Below, in pieces: positions 11,793 through 22,698 of a stretch of DNA of 64,000 nt. A program made the translations under genes and the position numbers. The DNA comes from Cymbomonas tetramitiformis (taxonomy: Eukaryota; Chlorophyta; Pyramimonadophyceae; Pyramimonadales; Pyramimonadaceae), in assembly GCA_001247695.2 (NCBI GenBank), contig LGRX02003556.1:1-64000 (forward strand), in the 5' to 3' direction. Within the stretch, counting starts at the first letter, position 1; each line of letters starts with the position of its first letter. The notes under the pieces are model-generated. The model ran no database searches. It was not told the DNA's origin and was given only the letters and a program-made list of their open reading frames with translations.

Positions 11793-12443
11793 TACTTTCA
11801 ACGTTGACACACACATATGAAGCGTCGGAGAGCGGGGTTTGATACAGTCATCACCAGTAATTAAATGGGAGATTTGCTGAAAAGAATTTGCGGTCGCGAC
11901 GCGATAGATTTGATATGGTACCCGCATCACCGTAGATTTGATAGAACCCTTACCATACACCGTAGACTTGAATAATCGTCAAACTCTTGAATAATCTGCT
12001 TACTTCAGATGGAACCCGACGGTTGAACTCCAAGTTTCTTTCGTTTGAACCGGAACGAGCAGCAGCGAAGTTGAACTTGAGCATGACTGAATATTGTGCA
12101 GTGTTAGAATACGAAGAGGTTTCGTGGGTAGAGTCGCGTGCATTTTTTGAAAAGTTATGGGCGCACCGTGAAAACTGCTTCGCAACCTGCGCTCGGAGAA
12201 AGAGAATCTCGGCAACAAGGTCCCCACCAGATTGAGTTGTTCGCCCCAATTTTCGAGTCGTCTCGAGTTAACTCAAGGCTTTGCGTGAATTATCAAACGG
12301 CAAGGCAATGCGCCCACATCGCTGAAACTTCTCGCTGAAATCCAATAACTTCTTCGCCAGCCTGACAACGTACACGTATTATTTCATGCTGTCGTTTAGC
12401 TGGCGCCATTGAGGTGTGAATAGTACGTTTTAGAAGATACTCG
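11793..12443. other. Probable upstream region of the bestrophin-like gene
   Basis: No gene is recognised; short ORFs here overlap on opposite strands and lack domain-like text. Confidence 0.3.
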
Positions 12444-14845
12444 ATGACTGACGGATATTATCAAGTAGACGTGTGTCCTACCGCTTACTTTCTGGAGCCC
12501 ACCATCTTTGTGACACTGATATTAGTTATTAAGTTCCGTTCAGAATTATCCGTTGCTGCCAAAAAAAGTAGACGCGGACTGCGATATGCTATGTCCGGCG
12601 TCGGGAACAAGTGTAGCTTTCTTAATCATCTTCTACTGATATCTAATCCAGCTTCAAAGAATTCTAACTCGAACATTGACAAACCTAGCGTTCAGATGAA
12701 TGAGTCAGGCACCAGCGGATCCCTTCATTTTTTTGCGAATCGGGTGAGGACGATGAATTCGACAGTCGCAAAATTTGTTCCCCCTGGTGTCAAGTCGTAT
12801 AAAGAAGATGATGCTTTCGTTTTAAAGAACGAATCCTCGCCAGGTGCTACCTCGCCAGGTGCTGGGAGAAGCATTAAACGCATGGCAGGTCTTTGGAAGG
12901 CGTATGGGAGAAAGGTTAGGTCAGGATCTAAGTTCTTCTCGGAGCCCCGGTCGTTTTCTTGGTTCACCAATGGAAAGTGCGTTCGTCACGACAACGTACA
13001 ACTGAAATATTGCTGCGAATTATCGTTCTCGTCCGATCGAAGTATCTATGGTCAGTTTTCACCTAAAGTGCTTGGCTCAGCAGTTGAAGGAGCGCTGTAC
13101 AACGGTCTATGGACAGCTATTCTGGAGTTCGTATTTTTTTATGTTTGGTGCTATCACGAGGAAGCTGGACCTTATTTTACAAGTATACTGCAATCGGTAT
13201 CTGACTTACAATCGAAGATCCTCCCGCTAATAAGCTTTTTAATAACGGTTTTCCTAAGTGCTAAAATGGCGAAGTTTGATGAAGCGAGAAACTGGTGCAT
13301 CAGTGTGGCAAGCAGCATCGAAAGCGTAGCAGGTGCTGTGAGTGCGCATACCTTTCTCGATGTTGATGGAGGCGTAGCTCTAAAATACAAAGTATATCGC
13401 TATTTGAGCGCCTTGCACATCCTTGTTCACTTGTCCAACATTCAGGCGAGGGTCATTCTCGAGCCTGACGACTTGGTGCAAATGGAGCTGTTAACTCCCG
13501 AGGAGCTCTCGTACATAAACAAAAGTTGCAAAACAGCGGATAGAGAAGAGAATATTGACCGCTACTGGCTGGCTGTTTACGTGCTGCTGTATCAAACTTT
13601 GGAACAGGAAGCTGTTCCAGTCCTCACTCCAAATTCTCGAATTTCATTTGACCACTATTTGAGACAACTGCAGAGCACTTGCAGTGCTGAATACCAGCAG
13701 CGAACCAACACTGAACCGGTTTCTTTCATACAGCTCGTCTTCGGTATGGTGGAACTATTTGTGAAATTAACGCCCGTATCTTTTATGTTGCTAGCAGTGG
13801 GATCCACCCCAATATACGTGACTAGCATGTTAGGTGGAGGTGTCCTGTATCTTGTCTTTATGGGAATGGCAAACCTTGCACGGGTCATTGACAATCCTTT
13901 TGGGGCAGATCTGGACCATCTCAACATCATAGGTGCGTACCCTCCTTGCACATGGACTGATCAATGTTTTTTTCGTTGTGCCTTCTCCTGTTCATTTAGA
14001 GTATTCCCCAGAGTTTTTACCTATGCGCCTTCAGTTCTCAGGTGGCATATTGGGGGGGGTTCTCTTTGGGGTTTGTGGATCACTTTCACTTGCAGCCTTA
14101 TTGAGCCGAACCGACTATGGCGTGAAGACAATTCTTTCTATTTCCGCCAAGGACCTTGCAACAAATGCATCTGAAGTTAACTTTTCCGACTTTCCTGCAC
14201 AACAACGCAAACTATCAGAAGAATCCGCTTTAAAATCACTGAGTAAACTGTTTTCGCCGGCGAAGCCGTCCACCTCAAAAGCAGCGGCCGCAGTCAGACA
14301 CCTTTCGTTTCTTCAGGCACTTGATTCACCCTCTGACAACAAGTCAAACGGAGAGCAGAGGGAATCAACTCAGATCATATCGTCGGAACCTGCTGGTGCC
14401 AAACCGAATGATGAGCTGAATACACCGCCACAGTCGGTCACAGTGAGCGTTACCAGTGTGGCTGAGGTGGCGCTCAACGCGCAAGGTGAGTCATGGTCCG
14501 CAGTTTGACGACGACTGCGTGTGACATGCGATAGTAGGTTGCAGGGTGGACGCGAGTTGGGTATACTCAGTGTAAGGCGCGCCAGCATTCAGTTTGATCC
14601 CGGCTCGAACATTTCATGCTACCTGATGGGTTTGGAGTGAGTATTGTGCTTTGAGAGTCTGACATAAGTTTCGCACATGCCATTCTATCTATTGTTTTGC
14701 ATCCGGGCTTTGGCTATGTAAGATGCGCGCGGTACAAGGCGCTGTCGGTTTGTATACCTGTCATGAGTATATATGTCACACTGTACTTGTCTGACTTGCA
14801 GCTGAGATGGATCGCAAGATGTTGGACAGCACAGCGTGTCTCTGA
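12444..14845 (+). CDS. Bestrophin-like multi-pass membrane protein (putative anion channel), spliced
   Basis: Proposed exons are 12444-13932, 14000-14485 and 14802-14845, giving 672 aa. Intron 1 (67 bp, GTGCGT...TTTAG) is needed to keep the frame; intron 2 (GTGAGT...TTGCAG) has a strong donor but is less certain. Hydrophobic segments lie at about residues 216-238, 258-275 and 430-475. NPFGADLDHLN sits at about 482-493, just before intron 1; bestrophins end their channel domain with a similar NPFGEDDDD motif. The C-terminus is Ser/Pro/Lys-rich and presumably cytosolic. Bestrophins are Ca-regulated chloride/bicarbonate channels, but the rest of this protein is too diverged for certainty. It may be host-derived cargo of the surrounding inverted-repeat structure. 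Confidence 0.5.
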
Positions 14846-15514
14846 TATGAGGCAAATCAGGCACTAGAAATTGAGTTTGCCAGTTAGAGGTGATGGCTCC
14901 TTAGTTGGAAAATCGTTTACCGCCTACTGATGACGCATAAATTTGTATATACTTCATAGCTTGGGGTTTGGGGCCAGTTTAGCCACGATGGTGGATGTCT
15001 ATCAAATTTCATATCGACGATTTTTGTTTGTTATGGAGCGTTCCGTTTTTGTTTCAACAATAATTGTGCATATCCATGCGGTAAATGTAAAATTGTTCAT
15101 GCCCAGTGTGTATATCTAGTCTGCAGAAAACGTATCAAAATGTTACCTCGTTTTGTGAAATCTGAGTGACACGCCCGGCTTTAGTTAAGGTGTTACGCCC
15201 ATCACACTTTTCGATGAGCCGCACAAGCGTGCCACCCCGGACTAGGCCGCGGGGGGAGGTAACGGTCTCGAAGAAGTTAGTTAGAGCAATTTTTAGTGTG
15301 GCAATTTTCGAATTTCTGGCAACGTTCTTATTCAACGGCACAAATGATGATTTATTGGAGTCAAGTACGCGACAGGTATGTCCCTATGCTGTCAATTTCT
15401 GCCTTACCGCGCCGTATTTTACATGTAGTGCTCAAAACGGCTGCCAAAGCACGCCAGCGGACACAAGCCGTACAACCACTGAAAAACCTAAGATAGCCAA
15501 AATGAAAGCCGGCA
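14846..15514. other. Non-coding gap
   Basis: Nothing recognised apart from short overlapping ORFs near the right end that precede the next gene. Confidence 0.3.
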
Positions 15515-16642
15515 ATGTGCGAAAGTTCGGAGAGAGAAGTCCCCAGCAAGTGGGGCAAAATGAAAAAAATGTGGAGGTACACGGACCACAACCGAGGGGC
15601 GGCCGATCAGACGAACACAGAGGCGTTCAACAAGGAAATCAGCGAACACGTCGCGAAAAAGACCAACGAGTACCCCGGTGGAGCCACGATGCCAGACCTC
15701 GCTGACTCCCACTGCGAAGATATGACGAAGCTCATTGAGGCTGCCAGTTCAGCGGGCGCCGACATGACGGCACTGGAAGCCGTGGCAGAATACATGGTCA
15801 CGGTTTACGAGGACACGCGGAATGTGAAATACCGGCGAGGGTTCCCGTTAGAGACCACATACGGGGTCCCGGGCGGGAACGGGAAGACCCATTACCAGCT
15901 TGTCGTCAATTGCACAGACCTGTTACCAGAGGAGCAGGACGGTATGGGCATGCGCGCGAAGGGGCCTCAGGTAACGGTGGGCCCCTTCCGCGAGGAACCA
16001 AAAACGGCAATCTCCTACCTCGGGCACCTTATGTCGGCAATCAGGCGCCTGCACAATCTTCCTGAGGGCGCACCTGTCCTGCACTGCGGGCAGACGCAGC
16101 TGCGCTGGTACGCCGACAAAGTGGCTGAGCTACATCTGACCTTTGAGAAGGGTGAGTACGCAATCACTGCGCTGGCAACATCACTGGTACACCTCCCGCT
16201 GCACAGTGTACCGCTCGGGGCGGACGACTTCCAGGTGACCGACGTTTGCATCCCGCGGGTAAGGGTCTTTAATCCGCGGCAGACGAGAACTGGAAACGCG
16301 GAGCGGCAGCTCCACATCGTCAGTAAGCAGTTGCGCGGGCACACCACGAAGGACCTGGGAAAACGACTACGTACTATGGGGAGTATTGAGTCGGCCATCA
16401 AGGGGGCGCGGGGGCTACCAGCCTATATGGAGAAGATAACAAACAGCATCCGTCTGGTGGCTGTCACTGAGGAGGCAGCGAACGACATCGAATCGAAGAT
16501 ATTGACTTTCCCGGGCCTTTCTGAATACGCAGTCCTGCGGATACGGCCATCGCTGGCGAACAGGAACGAGGACGAGACAGAGGTCATCGTTGTGGACAAG
16601 AGGGCAACTCTATTGACTTGTCCAATGACCTCCCTGACTTAG
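15515..16642 (+). CDS. Unrecognised protein, 375 aa, first of two overlapping ORFs
   Basis: The frame is long and protein-like, with hydrophilic mixed composition, a Gly-rich GVPGGNGKTHY segment at about 120 and an alpha/beta-like middle section. The exact start is uncertain (several Met near the front). It overlaps the next ORF by 25 nt in another frame, as in a dicistronic retroelement or a -1/+1 arrangement. No catalytic motif was recognised. It could be an ORF1-type nucleic-acid-binding protein or a gene of the inverted-repeat-bounded element; that is inference. Confidence 0.5.
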   Translation: MCESSEREVPSKWGKMKKMWRYTDHNRGAADQTNTEAFNKEISEHVAKKTNEYPGGATMPDLADSHCEDMTKLIEAASSAGADMTALEAVAEYMVTVYEDTRNVKYRRGFPLETTYGVPGGNGKTHYQLVVNCTDLLPEEQDGMGMRAKGPQVTVGPFREEPKTAISYLGHLMSAIRRLHNLPEGAPVLHCGQTQLRWYADKVAELHLTFEKGEYAITALATSLVHLPLHSVPLGADDFQVTDVCIPRVRVFNPRQTRTGNAERQLHIVSKQLRGHTTKDLGKRLRTMGSIESAIKGARGLPAYMEKITNSIRLVAVTEEAANDIESKILTFPGLSEYAVLRIRPSLANRNEDETEVIVVDKRATLLTCPMTSLT

Positions 16643-17625
16643 TCAAAGCCATACGGGAAGTATTCACGCAGGCGGGCCAAGGAGAGGACGGGGAGCATCT
16701 CAAACCACTGCCAGCGACCACCGTAAGGCCGGGTACGGGCCCAGAAAAACTTGAGACTTACTTAAGGACAAGAATCACCAGGAGCGGCAATCTCTTTACG
16801 GGACTGGCGAGCGAGGCTGCGTATGAGTGGTTGGGAAAGCAAGAACGGCGTACGGTCCGGTTCTTGCTCCCCAGCAAAAATCGCTTCTACCTTCTGCAAC
16901 ACTCCGACTTTTCGCGCACGGGCGACAAGTTTAAAGGTAAGAGAAGAGAGGCAACACCAGCAGCTTGGGGAACTGGACAGACAGAGGCGGTTGTACAGGC
17001 GCTCGAGCAGAAGCTCACCAGCCAGTGCGCCAACGTTGTCAAGGGCGGGGCGGCTGGTGACGCGGAAATCTTACGGACGGTGGAAAAGTTGGAAGACGCC
17101 TGCAAAAACGGCTTCAAGGAGACAGTGCAGGCAACGAATCAGGTGCCCGATAAGGTGGACGAGGTCAACTCGTCCGTAATCGACCTCACTGACAAGACCC
17201 GAACCTTCAACACAAAGCACATCGGGATAGCTGGTGAAATCCTGGAGTCGTTCAGCAACTCCAACAAAGCACTGGCGAAGTTGCTGAAAAATCATCATAC
17301 CCCCGAGCCGACCAAGAAGGTGCTTCGCCGCCCCCGTGAGGTTACATCTGACAGTGAGGCGAGTATGGAAATCGACGAGGCGACCCGAACCGAGCTGAGG
17401 CGACTGCAAAAGGCACGGGTGAGCTCTTCTCCCCCCTGGAAAAAATCAACTGTTCAAATCACAAGCCACTCCGCATATGGCGGTGAAGGGGAGGGCATGA
17501 CGGCGAAAAATCTGACGGAGAAAATAAGGCAACGGTGCCGAAATCAAGTTTCCAGTAGCAAGTGGACCCCATCACGTGCAAAAGACTTATGGACAAACGT
17601 CAAGGAAATCATAAAAACCAGCTGA
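16618..17625 (+). CDS. Unrecognised protein, 335 aa, coiled-coil-like, second overlapping ORF
   Basis: Residues 110-215 have spaced hydrophobics and many Lys/Glu/Asp, suggesting a coiled coil. This is followed by a basic, Ser-rich tail with an acidic patch (SDSEASMEIDE). No enzyme motif was seen. Tight overlap with the upstream ORF suggests joint expression. Such a profile would fit a structural or nucleic-acid-binding protein. Confidence 0.5.
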   Translation: MSNDLPDLVKAIREVFTQAGQGEDGEHLKPLPATTVRPGTGPEKLETYLRTRITRSGNLFTGLASEAAYEWLGKQERRTVRFLLPSKNRFYLLQHSDFSRTGDKFKGKRREATPAAWGTGQTEAVVQALEQKLTSQCANVVKGGAAGDAEILRTVEKLEDACKNGFKETVQATNQVPDKVDEVNSSVIDLTDKTRTFNTKHIGIAGEILESFSNSNKALAKLLKNHHTPEPTKKVLRRPREVTSDSEASMEIDEATRTELRRLQKARVSSSPPWKKSTVQITSHSAYGGEGEGMTAKNLTEKIRQRCRNQVSSSKWTPSRAKDLWTNVKEIIKTS

Positions 17626-18090
17626 AGAGGAACGGGTGGGTTGTCCGCCTGCATCACAGGATAAATCTGACGAAAGAAAGAAGCAGGAAGAGCCACGATC
17701 AGGCCGCAGCAATCGCACAAGGGTCTGAGCATAGACAACACGAGGCAACATCCTGTGTAGCTCCGGATAGCTACAAGCCTGGACAAAGTACCAGACACCA
17801 GGAAATCCTGGAAAACCGATATGTATTAAAAGTAAATAGTAACCCCTGTGGTGAAATCTGCCTCCCTGTGAGTGACACGAGCACATCGAGCCTGCATACC
17901 TAAAACACCTTGAGGGACGCCTCATCGGTGTAAGAAGACTGGTCAGTTCAACAACAACGACATCAAAGACATATACAAAGGTATGCACCGACCCTATATT
18001 GTGAGGTCACAACACTTCTAAGAGGGCAGATCTGTCAAGGATATGACCGATGCCATATGTGTCATACCCGTCATACCTGTCATACCTGTC
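17626..18090. other. Non-coding stretch ahead of the pentanucleotide array
   Basis: Open in more than one frame for short distances (for example 17562-17903) but without recognisable domains. It may hold a decayed continuation of the upstream ORF. Confidence 0.3.
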
Positions 18091-18175
18091 ATGTCATGTC
18101 ATGTCATGTCATGTCATGTCATGTCATGTCATGTCATGTCATGTCATGTCATGTCATGTCATGTCATGTCATGTC
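18091..18175. repeat. Perfect pentanucleotide array (ATGTC)17
   Basis: Seventeen uninterrupted copies, flanked on the left by imperfect GTCATACC/T units. It sits at the inner end of the right inverted-repeat arm and mirrors the degenerate (GACAT)n at 10537-10615. Confidence 0.95.
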
Positions 18176-18635
18176 ATATGCCATAATGGCATACAATCGT
18201 CGAGTATTGTCAGTACGGTCGACTATGACATGTACAATCATGTCTGTCATCCACCTAAGGTGAGTGACATCTGTCATCGAGAGGCCAAGTATATGGCATC
18301 GAGATGGCGAAGCAAGACAAATTCTTGAAGTACCGAAGGGTCCTGATAAGACGCGTCTTCGCTTCTAGCATGCAATGAACAGCATGCGAGCATCAAAGGC
18401 TATATCGACCAGCCGATGCGGGAAGTTCACCCAGTGCTCTCGGGTTCACAACCCGATGGTGGTAACGCATGAGATGTGTGAGGGCACTGGAAGTATATGA
18501 GGAGCATTGGGCTCAAGCAAGCACTTCTGGTCACCAGACTGCTGCACTCATAACCCACCATAATATTACTTTTGGTTGTTATTGTTCAATAGCAGCCGCG
18601 TCAACATAGCGTTCGCATAGCGAGCCCTGACAATA
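18170..18635. repeat. Right arm of the long diverged inverted repeat
   Basis: Reverse-complement partner of 10042-10560, with the same ordered landmarks (for example GTCAGTACGGTCGACTATGACATGTAC at the inner side). The outer limit is set near 18635 by the possible accaata duplication. Confidence 0.8.
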
Positions 18636-18839
18636 ACCAATACATATGCTCAAGACACAAGGATAATAAACAGAAACACATATGTTGCGGTGTACCTATT
18701 GGATATGTCAGAAAATGAGAGCAACCCTAAGGATACCCTATGTGAATTGAACACCAAAAGGCCCCTGAAGGGAATAGCAACGAACAACTCGATGGGAAAC
18801 CTACTGGGAGAGAGATATGACAAATGGACAGGCAGCGTA

Positions 18840-19800
18840 TGAAAACTTTTAGACAAAACTGGCAACTTTCGATATTTAACGAATTGCTCCCGGAGCTCTA
18901 CGTTAAAATGCGAAGTTTTGTAAAAACAACTCCAGTGAAAAAATGTTTTAAGGAGACATTCCCCGGGTATGCACAACGAAATACTAAGAAGAACGGGGCC
19001 CAAATATGCAGCAAGGAGGATGGGGGAAGGCTACATGCATATGTAACGCGTAACAGGGAAGGCAACGCGGAGAGAGGAATACATGAAAACTGGCAGAACA
19101 CGAGGGACACTGGCCATGAAAATAACCCACGAGGAACATTGAAAAGTAAGCAGTCAATTAAAACAAACTATGCGACTGTATTCATGGTAATAGGAGGAAA
19201 CCCCAACCCTGAGGAGACATACCTAAAGGAAAAGAGGGGAATGGAGGTACATAAGGTCAAAACTAGGCAGAAATATTTTGCGCAATGCTTGCACATGGTG
19301 AAACGAAGGGGGGAAATGAAAATAAGTGCGAACGGACGACATTGGACCTCAAGCGAATTGTATTGGGAACAATTTGTAAAAAAACCCGAAGTTTTGCAAA
19401 AACGAACCCCGGGACGAAATATTTTAAGGAGACACTCCACGGATGTACACAGCAATATATGAAAAGGAACGGGGCCCAAATATGCAGTAAGGAGGATGGG
19501 GGAAGGCTGCATGCATATGTAACGCGTAACAGGGAAGGCAACGCGGAGAGAGGGATACATGGAAACTGGCAAAACACGAAGGATACTGGCCATGAAAACA
19601 ACCCACAAGGCACATTGAAAAGTAAGCAGTCAATTAAAACAAGATATACGACTGTATTCAAGGTAATAAGAGGAAACCCTAACCCTGAGGAGGCATACCT
19701 AAAGGAAAAGGGGGGAACAGAGGCACATAAGGGCAAAACTAGGCAGAAACATTCTGCACAATGCTTGCATATGGTGGAACGAAGGGGGAAAATGAAAATA
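18840..19800. repeat. Tandem duplication of an about 476-bp unit, upstream of the LINE RT
   Basis: GGGGCCCAAATATGCAG occurs at 18995 and 19471, and the surrounding blocks match for over 250 bp: GGAGGATGGGGGAAGGCT, ACGCGTAACAGGGAAGGC, GTAAGCAGTCAATTAAAAC. The frames are only partly open. It may be the duplicated N-terminal or 5' part of the LINE. Confidence 0.8.
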
Positions 19801-19801
19801 A

Positions 19802-21080
19802 GTGCAAACGGACGACATTGGACAGAGGAGGTGCATTAAGGAACATGAGGCGAACCGAAAGCAGAAAACTAGACTGAAAATGAGGGAAAGATACTGGGAC
19901 AACATAAAGCACTACCACAGAATGATATACAAGAAGGAAATAGAGAATGGGGCAGCACCAGCGGCGGCAATACAAGTCTTGGAGACAAGGCACGGGGAGC
20001 TAGTAGTAGGACACCAAAAGGTAGCGCAGGCGATGGGTGAATACATTGCGTGGTCGACACCATACAAAATGCGAGAGCCAGAGAAAGGGCTCAAGGATGT
20101 ACCACCCTGGCTGGACGAAAGATACACGAATTACATGAAGGAAAACAGATGTACGAGGCCAGACCAGACAAAAGTAAACCTAAGGGTAGACAAGGAAGCC
20201 TACCGGCTAGCTGTAAAGAAAATGAAACCCAAAAAGCGGCGGGACCGCTATGGGGATACAAAACGAGATACTAAAACCGGGGATGCCGGACAGGTTCCAT
20301 GACCAGCTATGTGAACTCGTGCAGCTAATGTGGGCGCACAGACACACACCGCTGCCATGGAAGAAAGGCTACTTCTGTTTCCACCACAAACAGGGCGAAG
20401 TAACACAGCAACATAACTACCGACCCATAGCACTACTGGACTGTCTATTTAAATTGTACACCACCGTACTCACAAAAATGTTGGCAGACTTCTGTGAAAT
20501 AAACGGCATGCTCTCGGAGGCACAAGAGGGCTCAAGGGAAAACCACAACACAATGAAACAACTTACCAGGGTAACAAATGCCATTAAAGATGTCAACCTC
20601 TCTAAGCGAGACTTACACGCAACCTATGTGAACTTCGAGAATGCCTATGGGTCAGTCGACCATGAAAGGCTGATAGCGACACTGAAACACCTAGGAGTGC
20701 CCTCACAACTTACGGAAGCGGTCAGGGACATACTGGGTGGAAGTGAGGAGGACTCCATGCAAATGAGGGCAAAGATAGGGGACCAGGTCTGAGAGGAAGT
20801 ACCGATCGATAAGAAGGGGAATTTTGCAAGGGGACAGCATGAGCCCATTACTATTTATACTATACCTCGAACCTCTCCTCAGATGGTTGGAGGTAGGGGA
20901 CCGCATGGGTACCAACACAAGTATGTGACGGACAAGGAACTCAGGGGGGAACTGAGAACCTCCTCAGGAGCGTTCGTGGATGACCTAATTATTCTAACAA
21001 AACTCGTGTCAGGAATGGAGCAGCAACTAAAGAAGCTTTCAGCATTTGGAGACTGGAGCGGGCTTCGAATAAACAAGGAC
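19802..21080 (+). pseudogene. LINE (non-LTR retrotransposon) reverse transcriptase, 5' part, decayed
   Basis: RT landmarks appear in three frames, so the gene is broken by shifts and a stop. KAAGP...GIQNEILK lies near 20235-20275; YRPIALLDCLFKLYTTVL near 20420; FENAYGSVDHERL near 20635; ILQGDSMSPLLFILYLEPL near 20820; AFVDDLIIL (the YVDD-type catalytic box) near 20970; and GDWSGLRINKD just before 21080. Disruptions occur near 20240 and between 20792 and 20822. The Polinton is inserted right after the last motif, and the same protein continues at 61539. Confidence 0.85.
21075..21080. repeat. Left 6-bp target site duplication (aaggac) of the Polinton
   Basis: aaggac abuts the left inverted terminal repeat and is repeated at 61533-61538. 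Keeping one copy joins the LINE reading frame across the site (INKD onto KPKITG). Confidence 0.95.
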
Positions 21081-21346
21081 ACTACTAGTGTACCGATTAT
21101 AGCCTGCCCCCAAAACCCTAAAGACGATAATAAATGATTAATAAATACAAGAGAAAACCCTAAAGAAATAATTACGTAATAAATAGTGAATAAATTACGT
21201 GATTAAATGTGAGTACGATAAAAAATAAATAAAAAATCTACAATAAAAAATAAATAAATAAATCTACAATAAAAAGATAAAGATAAAATTGAAAGTAAAT
21301 AAAAAGTAAATTAATTAATGTTTCAATAAGATATATGTTAATTGTT
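21081..21346. repeat. Left inverted terminal repeat of the Polinton
   Basis: 266 bp, nearly the exact reverse complement of 61256-61532, differing mainly by the number of AAATAAAT units. The outer 31 bp are mixed composition, followed by two AAAACCCTAAAG 12-mers (21112-21123 and 21154-21165) and AT-rich text. The last codons of the leftmost gene lie inside it. Confidence 0.95.
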
Positions 21347-21775
21347 GGCCTCTAAAAATAGTAAATCATTATAGTCATGGTCAATGGAATTTTCACGTAG
21401 ATATTCATTCATGTCTAAATATACTAAACAAGTAATATCAAAATCTTTGTTTTCTTGACTTTTAATTACCAAAGTATATAATATAGCTTCATGTATATCT
21501 TTTATTGGAATATCGTTATTTTCCGAATCTTTAATGATTAGGTTATATAATGTTGAATTAATGTGCAAATAATGATGAATATCTTTTCCCCAAAAATTGA
21601 TTACCTTTTCTAAATCAGAAATAACTTTATGATTAATGAAATATTCAAAATACGATTTAATGTAATCTAAATAATCTGATTTTTGCAAATTTTGAAATTT
21701 GTTTTGAACTTCATCTTTATACAAATAAAATTGTTTAATATATTGTTTACATTCCATGTCTTGAATAGCTTCCAT
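21338..21775 (-). CDS. Hypothetical Polinton terminal protein, left copy (145 aa)
   Basis: Unrecognised acidic helical protein whose stop codon lies in the terminal repeat. It looks paralogous to the protein at 60747-61244 at the other end. Both have F-x-LYK-x-x-V-x-N near the front, a DL-x-x-x-I-x-F segment, LY, and an I-x-DIH segment followed by L-x-I, at similar spacing. A conserved 55-bp motif precedes both genes. The pairing suggests that an ancient long inverted repeat included the gene and that it later diverged. Function unknown. Confidence 0.65.
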   Translation of the reverse strand: MEAIQDMECKQYIKQFYLYKDEVQNKFQNLQKSDYLDYIKSYFEYFINHKVISDLEKVINFWGKDIHHYLHINSTLYNLIIKDSENNDIPIKDIHEAILYTLVIKSQENKDFDITCLVYLDMNEYLRENSIDHDYNDLLFLEANN

Positions 21776-21860
21776 AATTGTTTCTTACATTATAATGTAA
21801 CATAATCTTTAAGTTAATTAAGTTCTCTATCTTCGAATGATATGTCAAATTCCATTATTT

Positions 21861-21916
21861 GTGGATTTTATTTTTTTTGAGGTTTTTTGTCCCCCTGAAA
21901 AAAACCGAAGAAATTT
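21861..21916 (-). promoter_or_regulatory. Conserved 55-bp subterminal motif, left copy
   Basis: Read on the minus strand it starts AAATTTCTTCGG, contains CAGGGGGACAAAAAACC, and ends AAATAAAATCCAC. The same motif in inverted orientation is at 60655-60709. It lies 5' of the terminal gene on each side, while neighbouring sequence has diverged, so it is probably under selection (promoter, origin or packaging signal; inference). Confidence 0.75.
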
Positions 21917-22450
21917 ATTACTAAATATACGGTATACGTATCAATTCCAATACAAAACGTAAAGTGTTATTTGCAAATTGTTCACCGGAAATGTCCGTTA
22001 TTCTTAACTCAACTTCGTCATCAGCTTCAATATAATTTACACTTGAATTTAATGTAAATCTTTTTGCTTTTGTGGTATTGACCGTTATCGTTGAACATCT
22101 CAAAAGATATTCCGTACCAATCTTTGGTTGAATTGAAGTATCGGCGTGTGTTATCTTGAACTTGATATCGTCTGTACCATCAGTAGCTATAGTAGCAAAA
22201 TCCAAGTAAATAATGAAACTATCATTAGGAAATTGAATGGTTCGTATATTTTCATTTCCGGGTGCTGAAAGCGTAGTTACTCTTGAAATTTCTTCATAAT
22301 TCAATTCTTTATTTACTTTCAAAATATCTATATCCGCGACAGGAGTTTGAACAATATCAGCTTGTATTAAATTAGCACCTCGGATATCACCTAACATATT
22401 AATTCTAAAAAATGCATTTGATGGTATATCAGGTCGTTTTCGAAACTGCA

Positions 22451-22455
22451 AAGCA
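22451..22455. repeat. Left target duplication (aagca) of Gag-only LTR element 1
   Basis: aagca abuts the 5' LTR and is repeated at 26569-26573. Confidence 0.92.
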
Positions 22456-22698
22456 TGCTGGACTTCGGGTTTAGGCTTAGTTATTATGGGCTCTGACTAG
22501 CCCCTAGCCTGACCCTGCTTCCGTCTCGTGTCCGTGACATCCTAGCACTGTACTGTACAGTAGTACAGTACAGTAGTACAGTCATCGTTTCACTGTCTGG
22601 GTTTCCGAGAGCATAAAGCTTCGGCCAGACACAAGTTATATGATTATCAGTTTGTCTCCTAGCAAGCTTAGCCGGACAGCGTATCTGTCTTCCTCGCA
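22456..22698 (+). repeat. 5' LTR of element 1
   Basis: 243 bp, TGCTGGACTTCGGG to CTTCCTCGCA, containing a dense GTACTGTAC/CAGTAGTACAG palindromic run. It is followed by GGTTATAGGCCGCACC, a candidate primer-binding region different from that of element 0. Confidence 0.93.

Larger units (their letters stand above)
10042..18635. mobile_element. Candidate large inverted-repeat-bounded element (about 8.6 kb)
   Basis: Two diverged arms of roughly 0.5 kb in inverted orientation enclose a bestrophin-like gene, two overlapping ORFs and a MITE. A 7-bp direct repeat accaata at 10035-10041 and 18636-18642 could be a target duplication. No transposase was recognised, so it could instead be two inverted copies of one repeat. 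The boundaries are tentative. Confidence 0.4.

Noticed and set aside
18824..19839. Paired ORFs in the 476-bp duplication
   Set aside because: Frames are Lys/Thr/Arg-rich low-information text repeated by duplication; open on both strands; no domain.
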